Positions 25,501 to 36,830 of a stretch of 64,000 nucleotides of DNA are shown one piece after another. Below the pieces are notes generated by a model, which ran no database searches, had not been told where the DNA came from, and saw nothing but the letters and a program-made list of their open reading frames with translations. The position numbers and the translations under genes are program-made. Source of the DNA: Lycorma delicatula (lineage: Eukaryota > Arthropoda > Insecta > Hemiptera > Fulgoridae); NCBI RefSeq assembly GCF_047948215.1, contig NC_134455.1, positions 167,940,575 through 168,004,574 of the forward strand, given 5' to 3'. Each line of letters begins with the position of its first letter. Within the stretch, counting starts at the first letter, position 1.

Positions 25501-27560
25501 TATTTTAAATTTTATGATTAAGATAACACGTTGTAAATTATAATTATTAAGACGAGATCTACCGCATAAATCTAATAGAATAATAAAAAATTAAATCTTT
25601 TAAATTTATTACGCAAGCTTATTCCATACTGTCCTTTCATGAGAGAAGAACGGCTTATTCTGCGCACCCTCGCATGAAAACCTTTGATCCGATTCTGTCA
25701 TTAACTGACGTCAGGTATGCAATAACACAGTATGTTTGATAAATTAAGAGTAAATTAGAGTTGCTTCTATGTCGATCGTTCCGTCCAAATATTTTCTAGA
25801 AGTCCAATTAAATGTTTGATTGTTTCCCGTATAAAACTTTGTTTAGCTTCATTAAAACTTAGAATTTCTAGTTTTACTAGTGAATTTATGTAGCTATAAA
25901 AAGGATGAAATATATTTAGAACCTTCATTTTATAAGTTCCACTGATACAAATTTTCCTTATTTTGACAAATGTCTTATCGTCAAGTTGGCGTATAACAAT
26001 GTATGCAGTTCTCCGTTTAGCAATTTGCTATTCACTTTTCACTTTATACACTTAAGAATATATGGCTTGTATCGTTTCGATAATTACAATATTTCAACTA
26101 TTAATGGAATACGATTTCAAGTGATAATGAATGACGTAGTTTCTGAATTTAACGAATACACATAAACTCTGATGTTTAAGTATAAACATCTTATGTTTTT
26201 TCTATATTTTACTTGTAAAGATCTTTTAAGTTATACAACAAAACTTCTCATTTAAAAGTAGCCTATCTGTTAAGATGGATTTATTTTTATCAAACGAGTG
26301 GTTTATGCTTTTACAACAGTATTTTCTATTTGTTAATGCGTATAAAAAATATTTAATGCTGACGTATGCAAATTGTATTTTTGGATGACAATTAATGCGC
26401 GCGCGTGCTCGTATATGCGCTTTTTTGAACCTGCTCTTTTCGTTTTTTTTTTTTTTTAATTTTAGCATAAAACTGCACGTACCCATACGATACGTTTTAT
26501 GTTTATTATATTATAATGTAATCGTAAAGGAATAAGTTAATTGGAGTTCAATGAACTTTTAAAAACTATAAAAGTTAATCACAGTAAATTTTATTAGTTT
26601 TTTCGAGAAGTAAATCGTGGTTTTTTAAAATATATTCTCAATTTATATCCTGTTTAGTTAAAAGCGATTGTGTAAATTTTAAAATTCTTTTCCATGGCGG
26701 TTCATTATTTTGTAAAAAAATTCAGTTTTTTTTACTTTTATTTGTATTTCCTATTCTAAATTTTAATTAATTCTTAGGATTTTTTTTACGGATTAAAATT
26801 TCTTGAAATGTAAATCGATTGGTTTTAAATCTATTATTTTGAATGTTTAACTTAAAAATTATATTTATAGCATACTTGAGTTTGTGACAGCGACCGATAA
26901 ACTGATTGAGAGTGAAAGGACAGAAGAGTAGTATTTTTAACATAAATGTTCATCAAGTAAGCTGTTGTAAAACTTTAATAAATATTAGGTATTTTAATAC
27001 TACATTTGGCACATTATACATTTTTAAAACTTTTATTTATCTTGACTCTCTTAACTGCACTAAAAATTCTTGTAGATTATTTTTACTTTACAGTGTCTCG
27101 ATAAGGAAAGTAACTTTATTTTTTTTAATTTATTGAAATTAATTGGCCGAAGCCTTGCTGAGTACACCTGTGCAAAAATATCTCCCTCGAGGGTTAATTT
27201 TTTTATGTTATAAATTTCATATTTTTTACTGGACTCAAATAGATTTCCTGAAAATTACATTAAAAGTATTTTTCATTAACTACTATAAAGTGTTAATAAT
27301 CTTTTTTGAATTTATTTTACAAATTAAGACGAAACAAAGCTATAAAATAACCATACGGCATACTGCATCCGAGTTAGATTATAATGTAAATGACTTTTAG
27401 GTCATTTTTTTACACGTGGTGTTAATTGAGAACAGTCGTTATTTGATTCACTATTTTTCGGATCGTTGCTCACGCCGATAAATTAAACTCAAAGCGACTT
27501 TCATGTGGTATCAAACTTAAAAACGTGAGCATATTGAGTTCTATAACACCTTTATATAAA
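25501..27560. other. A+T-rich DNA, no gene seen
   Basis: No feature beyond homopolymer runs and low-complexity open frames was recognised. Confidence 0.5.
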
Positions 27561-28488
27561 CAGGTGATTCAGCAGGAAAGGGAAATAATTTGGAAACTGA
27601 TTCTAGAGCTTAAAATAAGGTTCATACGAACACATGTTCGAAAACGCTTTATTATCGAGTTATGGCTAGCTAAAAGTCTCACCCGAACTTTAGTTCCCCC
27701 GGTGAAATGAGTCATGCTGAAATTTTAAGGCGGTTTATAAGGTGTAACTTGACGGTTTCTTTTGTTCTTTGACCTGAAAATCGAATAAAACAGGTCCCAG
27801 GACTGTATATTCCGTAGTTTTTATGACTCAAACGTAAAAGAGATAAATTCGGTGCATAAGTTTATTATCAAAACTTGTAGAGAAAATTGATGTAATAACA
27901 CAGAAAAAAATCTGCTTTTGTTATTAAAAACAAAACTTAATATATATATATATTTTTTGTAATTTTGGTACATTTATTGTAAATTAATACAATATAAACC
28001 ACAGTAAGTATTTTTTCAGGTAAATTTAAAGCATATAATTTTGCAAAGGTTTTTCTGTTTTTTATAAACTTAAAAGCAATTTTCTCGGAATTAACAAGTT
28101 TTGATAATAAGTTTTATGCATTTATTAGTCATTTAACAAAGTTGTACCTAAAAAGTCAAACCTAAAAAAAAAATTATTTTCGTCACCGAATTTTTCTGTT
28201 TTACGTTGGATATAATAAAAACTACGGAATATACAGTTCTGAGCCTGTTTTATTTGATTTTTGTGGTTAAACAGTGTAAGAAACCATCAAGCTTACTCCT
28301 TATAAAACGCCTTAACAATTTTTGTATGATCTCATTTCAACGGGAAACTGAAATCCGCGCGAAAAGTTTAGCTAATCGTAACTCGATAACAAAGCGTTTT
28401 CGGCCTTACGTTTAAATTAATTTTTTTCCTTATTTCAAGCTCTGAAATCAGTTTCAAAATTATTTGCCTTTCCTCCTGAATTACTCTG
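27561..28488. mobile_element. Foldback-type element with very long inverted arms
   Basis: The left arm (27561 to about 27890) and right arm (about 28077-28488) are reverse complements over more than 300 bp at very roughly 75-85% identity. Arm tips read CAGGTGATTCAGCAGGAAAG and, on the other strand, CAGAGTAATTCAGGAGGAAA. Further shared blocks are GAAACTGATT, GAAAACGCTTT, TTATCGAGTTA, CTGTATATTCCGTAGTTTTT and ATTATCAAAACTTGT. The centre is A+T-rich with a (TA)n run at about 27940-27952. There is no open reading frame, so it is non-autonomous. The flanks are TATATA-like on both sides, so the target duplication (TA or longer) cannot be read securely. The superfamily is not assigned. Confidence 0.85.
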
Positions 28489-29187
28489 TATATATGTGTA
28501 GACAATAACGGGTTAAAAGCCTAACTGCGGGAGAAAATACTGAAAAGAATGTATTTATTATAAAAAAGATTAATTTTAATAATCAGCTTATTCGAATGAT
28601 AAATATTTGTAATCATTGTCATATGTAACGATCACTATTTTGCAAAATTTCAGGACTAAACATTCTAAAAATGGTTCGATTTTGATAGTACTTCAAAAAG
28701 GAATTTGCATTTTTACCGGTAAGCGAACTATATTATATATATTTGAAAAATGTATTTTGTATATATTTGATCGTTTGTGTCCTTAACAGTTTTTTACTGA
28801 TTCGTATTTCCCGAAAAAATTTAGAAGTTATATGGTTGTGTAATAACTCACTGCTCTACACCATAGCTTCCGAGTTTAGTTAAACAGAACGTTGCTGAGA
28901 TAGATCCTGTACAAACATGGGGTTCGCTGAAATTGATGGTTCGGGTGGGAGGCGGAATTACATTGAAAAGAAATTCTCAAACCCCATTTGCACAGTATAA
29001 GAAACTGCGGTAAGGGTCTTAAGGGAGGATCGTTGACTATAGGGGGTCTCACAAAAACCCATCATCTTATCAACTGTAAGCGATGAGGTGGTTGGAGGTC
29101 TGTTTAGAATCTTACCCCAGCAGTTGTTACACGACACGGTTCTCTAGGTCAATGTTTGCATTGAGACCACAAACCGACTACTGCTTC

Positions 29188-29211
29188 TTGTTCGTTTATT
29201 TAAACGAACAA
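29188..29211. repeat. Perfect 24-base palindrome
   Basis: TTGTTCGTTTA and TAAACGAACAA flank a TT centre, giving an 11-bp stem. It closes a block of unusually high G+C (about 28860-29190). Confidence 0.65.
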
Positions 29212-31079
29212 AAAACAGCTTTAAATATTCTTTAGTTTTGAATTAAAGTTCATGCCCACCGCTGAACATAATGTTGTTCGGTATTGATTATTTAGTTTTT
29301 TCTTAACCGGCATGAAAAATCAATGAAGTAAAACCCTATCCAAATATGGTAAATAATTGAGTAAGTGTATTGAGGAGAAGTCCCTTATTTGTTAGGTTAA
29401 ATTCATTTTATAAATAAATCGACAGTTAAAAAAATGTATCATTAGTATAGGCTACATTAAAGATTTACTAAAGTTTAATAAGGAAATTTTTATAGGTTTT
29501 ACTAATAATTGGAACACTTGATTGCGTAAAACTGTTCTTTAGGCTGAAGTGAATTTCAATAAATTGATGGAATGATAACAAAATTTTGCATTTACACGAA
29601 TAAATTTTAAACTCAATCTATTTCAACAACCGGAAATACATCATTTAAATTATGATAAGTTTTCTGTTTATGAAAATATTTTCTTTAGAAATCAAGTTGA
29701 GTACAGTTCTGTAGGTAAATATCTATCCGATCACGGATTTTCGAAAATAAACATTAATATAAATATATTTTTAATTAAGGGACAATAAATGACTAAAGAT
29801 TATTCAAAAAGGAAAAAGAATAAACCTTTCATTTTCGTAATGGAAGGTGTAGTACTTTTCAGAATGTTAATAATTCAAAGCGGATATTTAGTTACAGTCT
29901 AATTATAATTTTTTTTTCGAAATTTTCTTCCGTTCCTCTTTTTTCATAAGCTTGATGTATAAATACTTTTTCGGGTAATGTCGGGAAAATCCTTATCATT
30001 GATCCGAATATTTGATCAGAATTGACTTCGTTTGATTTAATGTTCTTAGTTCACAGTAGTACTGATATAAATTTATTAAAAAAAAATATTCGTCCTTAAT
30101 CGTACAAAAACATAAAACATAAACGTATTATGAACCATAATTGTGTCACTGTTATTAAAGAACTACTCGATAAACGCTTCGGTCAATACAGCTGTATCAC
30201 TCAGTTTAACGAGCAAGTATGTTTTCTTCATACCTGCATTATACATTGGCCTTCTTTCATTAGCCAGATTATAAACTAATACACTCGGTTGAATAAGAAT
30301 AATTAAAACATTATTTGCGTTCAATACTCTTGTTTCATGTCGTATAATTTGTATACGATGTAATCTCCCTTTTATGTTGTCCTCTAGTACAATATTTTAT
30401 AATTCAGCACCTTTTATTTTTGAATTAGAAAAAATAAGTGTAATTTGGTTTTTACTTTACTACCTTTTACTAAATAAAGCAAAACTCCTTACTACTTTTT
30501 ACATACGACTGGTAATAGAAGAACGTATTTTTTAATTTTTATTACTCGAATTCATTTTATCTTTTCGGTATTGCGACTTTTGCATTACTAGCGTTGAATT
30601 ATAAATTTGACCGTTATAAATGCAGGATAAACGGATAAAGTAATATGATAAATTTGATTTAGGGTAATTTTTTTTTAATATTGTTTGATACGTTAAGGAT
30701 CTATGAATGCATCGTATTTTCTTGTTAACAGAAAGACCAGTGTAAAAAAATGATACGTAATAAATAATAGAAATAGTAACACCTAATAACACGTTTCTTT
30801 ATTGTGTTGTATTAAAACAGTACAAAAAAAAACTGTAAGTGTATTTTAAAGATCATTGTTTAACGATTTAGATTTATCGGTGGACAGTTCGTAGAACGAA
30901 ACGGGTGGTTAACTACGGTAAAATCGCGAGAACAGGTCATAATAATAATTTGTATTTTATAGTAAAACACAGTTTTAATTGTGGTTTTTACGTTATATGT
31001 AATGGTGTATAATTGTTGTGAATAGCCGTTGAGAGGCAATCGTGCGATGATAATGTTCGTGATCCTTCGAATCGAACGT

Positions 31080-31340
31080 TGGTCTGCCAGACGCTCCAAT
31101 TTACGGGGAACCGCTTTTAAATTGTAGCCGGGTACGGATGATACATTCGCCTCGCGGCGTCTAATAATTATTTCATTCCGATTTTCTTTATGCGAACCCG
31201 AGTACCTCTTCCTGAATGCTTTTTTTCCTGACTGAAAGTTTCAACCCTCCGGCGTCGTGTAATGTAGAACGAATAAGCAATGCTTTTTAAATATATCGTA
31301 CTTTCCTTTGAACCCGGCCACCGGCTACAAAGAGAGTTAA
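31080..31340. other. Balanced-composition island
   Basis: Contains CGCCTCGCGGCG, CCTCCGGCGTCG and CCCGGCCACCGGC words (the last at about 31314), unlike the flanking DNA. No frame or repeat was recognised. It is possibly regulatory. Confidence 0.25.
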
Positions 31341-32895
31341 CCGATTTAATGTAAAAATATGAATTAAACGGTAATTCTTTAGCAAATGTTCGCGCTAGAA
31401 AGAATATTGAAATTAAAAGGAAAATAATTCTTTTGTTCTCTTAGTTTTTTTTTGCACGATTGAGTAGTAAAAATACATTTGAATATTATAATTTGATCGT
31501 TATCCAAAATTTTTTCTTTTCTTTTTTTTTATAATCTCATCTTGATTGATTTTATGAATTATTAAAATCATGATTTCTTTCATTTTGCAGAAGTTATTCC
31601 TGAGGAGTAACTTAGTTATTCCTAAGTTATTTCACAGTAGTAACCGCTATTTTTATATTGTATTTATCTTTTATAAAATAACTATTTGTATAACCAAAAA
31701 AAAATAATTATATATAAATATGTATAAATTTTTGATTTGTTTTTCGTTTGCCTTATCTGGAAAAAAATATTTCTGGATTATTTGAACTTAATTACTTTAA
31801 TTATACTTTAATTACTTTAATAACTTTAATTAGATACTTTAATTTGACCGCTAAGAAGTATTTCTGCTGCGCGTCCGTTTCGTCATTTTATCGTTTTAGA
31901 AAAAGATCCCATCGGCCTTAAATAATTCTTGTACTGCTGCAAGTTAGCTTATTTAAATGATTTTTCTAAATTTTTGTTCGGTTATTGATTTCGACGGTCG
32001 AACGTCTTACATGAGTGTGATAAAATAAGTTTCTCTTGTATCTGCTTGCAGTAACTACGGTTAAAGTGATTATCAGTATTCACGAATTAAATGCAATAGA
32101 CGGCATTATATTATCCGTTTAATGTCTATTACAGGTTATTTGCGTGCTCAACTACACTTTAAAACTTCCACCTATATTAGACCAGTTTAAGTACAAAATA
32201 ATTATTTCTACAGTACCGAGTAAATTTTCACGTTCTAAAAATTCACACTCTCGTTTTCTATTTATATGAACGCGCCCGCGCACTCACCAACATCTGCAGC
32301 GCTGAAAATGTTTACAGATTTTTGAGCTTTTACAATTGATCCATTTACATTAATTTCTATTTTCATTTCTTTTCCGCTACGTTTCTTAATCGGCTGTGTA
32401 TTTCTACTGTAGGTTAAAAATTGTGATTATTGTAATTTTTATTTCTAACGTAGAGGTTATTTAAGCCGACTTTTTTAAGCATATTAATCAAATATTGATT
32501 AATATTTGAGTACAGTACCTCTTTTATTTTATTTAATTCGTTCAAGTTTCCCAAAATATTTTTATTTGAAGTGTTTTTAAATATATTACTTGGTATCTTA
32601 CAACACACGATCTTAGCAATACATTGAATTTGTGAAAAGTTTCAACTAGTTAAATCAACCTAAAACAACTTTTTTTTTTAAATCAGTAAATTAATTATTT
32701 AGGCAACAAGTTATAGTCGTAAAGATAAAAACAATTTTTAACGTCGACTTTCTAGGGTTAAATCGTAAGCTCTATAAAAACGCAGGTAATGTTCGGCAAT
32801 ATCGTTACATCTTTTTGTTTTATTTGTTAAGTCCATTATTTATTTTTTTTGCATTGTAGACCTTTGGTTGAAATTTATAACATTATCTTTAAATA

Positions 32896-32991
32896 CAGGT
32901 ATCCCGTAAATTTCCATACATAAAAATAAATAAAAATGGTTTTCATAAAATATGTTTTTTCCCTCTATTTATGGACATTTATGAGACAACA
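32896..32991. mobile_element. Short MITE, same family as 25114-25500
   Basis: Flanked by TA at 32894-32895 and 32992-32993. The left end CAGGTATCCCGTAAATTTCC is nearly identical to the left end at 25114, and the right end reverse complements to TGTTGTCTCATAAATGTCC. Only about 96 bp remain, mostly the two termini plus AAAATGGTTTTCATAAAA. Confidence 0.7.
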
Positions 32992-33485
32992 TATATTTAA
33001 AATTGATGCAGAAAAGATAATTCTTTAAAAGCATATACCATCATTGCCTGTATTGTTAAGAACACGAAGATAAATTTTCAGTTAACTCTGCATTACAGCA
33101 TTACGTGTATTGTGTTTAATACTACTCTTGTTCTCTTTTAGTTTTTCTATAGAATGAGTTTCATTTATGTCTTAACCTTAAATTAATATGGAATGCAATT
33201 CAACATAAATTCGGTCCAGAATCAGTATTGTTTTCAACTGGTTACTGTAATAACGAATTACGCGCATAAAAATTCATATCGAACTTTTTTCCTGATTTTA
33301 CTATTTTTTAATTTTCAAAATTTAATAATTTTCCGAAGAATAGGGCCTTGTGGATCCATGTTAATTATTTTCCTCATTTTTTTGGCATGTTTTCTATACT
33401 ACATTATTGCTGTAAAAGAACCAAGTTATTTCTATGATTCGCCTGTTGCCTACCATCGAAGCACTTCGTTACAGTGTATATGAAT
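32992..33485. other. A+T-rich spacer, no gene seen
   Basis: A 96-codon plus frame (33193-33483) is open, but its hydrophobic, low-complexity translation and its ending at the SINE target site give no reason to call a gene. Confidence 0.45.
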
Positions 33486-33811
33486 AGGTACTTCATCTGC
33501 AACCCACCGGGTTAGTCTACTGGTGAACGCGTCTTCCAAAATCAGCTGATTTGGAAGTCGAGAGTTCCAGCGTTCAAGTCCTAGTAAAGTCAGTTATTTT
33601 TACACGGATTTGAAAACTAGATCGTGGATACCGGTGTTCTTTGGTGGTTGGGTTTCAATTAATCATACGTCACAGGAATGGTCGAACTGAGACTGTACAA
33701 GATTACACTTCATTGACACTCATACATATCATCCTCATTCATCCTCTGAAGTATTATCTGAAAGGTAATTACCGGAGGCTAAACAGGTAAAAGAAAGGTA
33801 CTTCATCTGCA
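33486..33811 (+). mobile_element. tRNA-like SINE (copy 2) with perfect target duplication
   Basis: The SINE body is 33502-33795 (294 bp), bounded by a perfect 16-bp duplication AGGTACTTCATCTGCA at 33486-33501 and 33796-33811. The head carries an A-box-like GGTTAGTCTACTGGTGAACG and a B-box-like GTTCAAGTCC (33572-33581). Between them CTTCC...GGAAG encloses the palindrome AAATCAGCTGATTT in place of an anticodon arm. The body includes ACTGAGACTGTACAAGA and the 3' end reads GGCTAAACAGGTAAAAG. Copy 1 at 7013-7572 is the same family. The perfect duplication suggests that this copy is the younger insertion. Confidence 0.9.
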
Positions 33812-33870
33812 GTTTACATTTCACGTTGTGTGTTAAATTGTTAATTTAATGTTAATACGCTGTTTAAAAT

Positions 33871-33902
33871 TGTATTAGATATATAAATATATATCTAATA
33901 CA
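33871..33902. repeat. Perfect 14-bp hairpin
   Basis: TGTATTAGATATAT and its exact reverse complement are separated by AAAT. It lies 60 bases downstream of the SINE target duplication. A+T-richness makes chance occurrence plausible. Confidence 0.6.
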
Positions 33903-34899
33903 TCGTTAACATCGAGTGACTGAAATTGATTATTTTCTTCTGCAAATGTATTATGTGACAGATATAAACTGACATGATCCATTTTTCTTGGTTCTGAGCC
34001 ACTTCCTTCATTTCTTTGTAACTTTTACTTTCGTTGATTTCTGTTAACGTTCCAAATCTTTTTCTTTCTCTTTGTCCTTTCGCTTTTTCCCTCCGTAATC
34101 CTCCTTTATAGATGGATAATACTCTAAGCTATACTACTTTTTGTTCTCAGTACAGTGTATTAAAGAATTAATATTTTGACGTAGCGGTGTTAATGGGTTA
34201 ATGCGGTTACGGTCACTGTTGTTATGCATTGTTGGATTGAACCAACATTTTTCTTTTCTTTATCAACATCAGGTTTCATTCAACCTCACTTCTTCATCAC
34301 ATTCATATTCTTCATTCTTTTAGTTCAGTTTACTCACTCCAGTGTTTTCTAATATCTGATTTCAAAATTTTATTAATACTTTTTTCCTTTCCTTTTAATG
34401 TAATAAGCATTTAATAAGGCTAATTTTGTATTTCATATCGTAATTGTTAAGTATTGTTAGAAGTAGTTGTCGAAGTGTTTCTCTTTGTTTGTTTTGTTTC
34501 TTTGTCTCTTACATTTTCATACACATACACGCGCGCGGGCTCGTTTGCATGCACGCATATTCTCTTTTTCTTTATGTATATGGGTGTATAATGTAACTTG
34601 TTGGTGTGTGGTATATACATTACTTTTTCTAAAACAGAATTTATGTTTAGATCCGTTTAAGTTTTTTCTTAAACAGAAAAAAGGATTAACTTAAAAATTC
34701 ATACTTGATATATTAGAAAAATTTATCTGGTAGAGCAGCTTTAGCGTTCGGTTTTCTTTGAAATTGGTCACAGTACATGTAATAGGGTGTTATGGGCCTG
34801 TTACAATTCGTCACAGCATGAACGTCTACTTGATTTATTGTCTTACTCTATATTTGATTGCTGGTATGGCTGTAATTAAAATAATTTTACTTTCGATTC

Positions 34900-35180
34900 G
34901 CCCTTCAGCGTGGCGGTGGCGCGTTGTTTATACGAGCAAGAAGCGAGATGGAAGCTCGTTTTACTGACTTTTTATAAACATGTATATGTATGCAGAGAGA
35001 GAAAGAGTGAGAAAGAATTATTTATGCATGTGCGTGTGAATGCGTGTGCATGTTAGAAGTATGGTATAGCAAAAGTGAGAGAGTTCTTGCCCTTCGGTTT
35101 AAAGGACAAATCGTGGCCTGCAGCGATGCTGTTACGTGTATCCGGGCATTTGTTCCGCTCGACATTGATCCTAGATTACA
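34900..35180. other. Mixed-composition block
   Basis: A G+C-richer part (about 34900-34930, CAGCGTGGCGGTGGCGCG) is followed by GA- and TG-rich simple sequence, then by a second G+C-richer part (about 35090-35175) containing CGTGGCCTGCAGCGATGC. Possibly regulatory; no coding evidence. Confidence 0.25.
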
Positions 35181-36124
35181 TGTATTATATCATTATCTAC
35201 ATTACTTATTATAACTGTTTCATAAATAATTCATCTCGCTAGCGACGAAGTTTTTCGTTGTAAACAGCCTTGGCGTTTTTATTAAAAAAATAATAATTTT
35301 ATCACAATACAGATAAGTGCTTGTTATAATTATTAGGTTTACTAGTAAAATATTCTACTGGTACAGTTCAATCCTTACATTCAGTAAACAGGTGTATTAA
35401 TAAAAATTTTAATTATCTAATTATAGTGGATAAAATAATGTATATGTATATAAATTCACCGTAGATACGCTGGTTTTATATTTTCTATATATTGTATTTA
35501 AGAATTCCTAGATAATGGCTTATTTAATTTATTTTCATGTATTAAAGTTAATTGTTATAATAATATTATATGATATTTTTTATTATAATTACGTAATACT
35601 AGTTATTAGTTAAACGAATGTGTTTAACCGTACACATATTTATCATAAACTTGTTTTTACTCTTGTTCAGAATTTTGTTTATGAATTTCATTATTCTATT
35701 AGTATTTTATTTATTGTATAAACCTTTACAGTAGAACTAACAACTCTTTATTATTGTCTAGACATTATTTTAAAAAATAAAATAATTATTTTCTTTTTTT
35801 TTTGTACATAATGATTTTTTTCTATGCTGTTATGATTGTCTCGGCTGTATTTTACATTCTATGAAATCGTTCCAATTTCTTGTCAAATAATAATTTAAAG
35901 ATGAAATCCGTTAATTCTGCGGAAATCGGTGATTATATTGGTCGCGTAGTTATCTTTTCCAGTGAGTTTAAACCTTGATTGCTCGCTAATAATGTCAGGG
36001 TGTTTTTTTCTTCTTCACATTTATATTTATCTATGTCATTTTATTTCATTACTGAAATGTATCTTCAAAACATGACGAAAACTAAAAGTATTATTTTTTT
36101 TTGGCTGCTTTTTAAACTATCTCT

Positions 36125-36370
36125 GCTTAACTATTCCTTGTAAGGACAATCCAGCGATGGTATCAAAATTCTTGGAGTCAGCAACATGGTGGCGATGATA
36201 TTCTCCACGCTGAGCGGTCCGGTAATCGGCGAGCAAACTAGACGGTATTCATCCCACTGCTGGCACCAGAACACCACGTGTTCCGGGTTATCCGGGTCGC
36301 CACAGTAAGGGCAATAGGAGTCATCCGCCCTCTTCCTACCACAGTTTTGAATTAAAAGCATATTATGTCA
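36125..36370 (-). pseudogene. R1-clade LINE, C-terminal fragment of ORF2
   Basis: The minus-strand frame 36131-36361 reads SYCPYCGDPDNPEHVVFWC, which is the Cys-Cys-His-Cys zinc-knuckle motif that follows the reverse transcriptase in R1-clade non-LTR retrotransposons. It is followed by WDEYR and SVENIIATMLL, matching the usual tail that includes a WxExR and a xxNIVxxML block. The frame ends at a stop soon after. Reverse transcriptase and endonuclease are absent, so this is a 5'-truncated or dispersed fragment. Its composition is close to 50% G+C, in strong contrast to the flanks. Confidence 0.75.
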
Positions 36371-36757
36371 CTACGAAGGAAGGAATCAGAATTAGTTATC
36401 AGACCTCACATCCTCTTATCCTAATTACTGATACTAGTAGGAAAAAGGTGTTTTATAACTTCGTGTGCTATTAAAATATTATAAATATAAATAAACGTAT
36501 ATAAATATTGTAATGATAGGTCTCAACATCACCAATTTAAATTGATGATGTTAAATTTGGAATTTAAATTTCTGATTCTGTAAATTACAATAAGTTCTCT
36601 CGATTTTTTTTTAACAATTATGTTAACACCTGTTCATTGAACGTATTTCTTACAGTAATCGTTTATATAATTGCTTTATGGTTAAGTAGATTAATGTAGT
36701 TGAGTAAATCCGGTACCTCCTTTGTGCTTCCCAAAGGTTGAAAGGAATCAGGCACAA
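36371..36757. other. A+T-rich spacer
   Basis: No gene seen. Contains a short inverted motif AATTTAAATTGATGATGTTAAATTTGGAATTTAAATT at about 36532-36568, given here only for position. No function is apparent. Confidence 0.4.
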
Positions 36758-36830
36758 CAGTAGTTCTTAAAGTATAAGACGCGACCCTCAAGGGGGCCGT
36801 GAAAGGTTCAAGAAGGAGCAACGAAGAAAT
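36758..36830. mobile_element. hAT-type terminus
   Basis: The sequence from CAGTAGTTCTTAAAG (36758) through ACGCGACCCTCAAGGGGGCC closely resembles the ends of hAT elements of the CAGTGGTTCTCAAA type, with G+C-rich subterminal sequence. The matching opposite terminus and an 8-bp repeat of the flank AGGCACAA were not found, so this is a fragment or an element with a badly decayed right end. Confidence 0.5.

Larger units (their letters stand above)
28489..32895. other. A+T-rich DNA, no gene seen
   Basis: It holds a more balanced block at about 28860-29190 ending in a perfect hairpin (29188-29211), another at about 31080-31260, and an imperfect short tandem array of TTAATTACTTT-like units at about 31785-31845. 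No exon was recognised. Confidence 0.5.
33812..36119. other. A+T-rich DNA, no gene seen
   Basis: Contains a 14-bp-stem hairpin (33871-33902), a short CACACG/CGCGCG tract near 34520-34550 and a mixed-composition block at about 34900-35180. No exon was recognised. Confidence 0.5.

Noticed and set aside
33193..33483. 96-codon open frame
   Set aside because: No domain, Phe/Ile-rich, and it runs up to a SINE target site; most likely chance.
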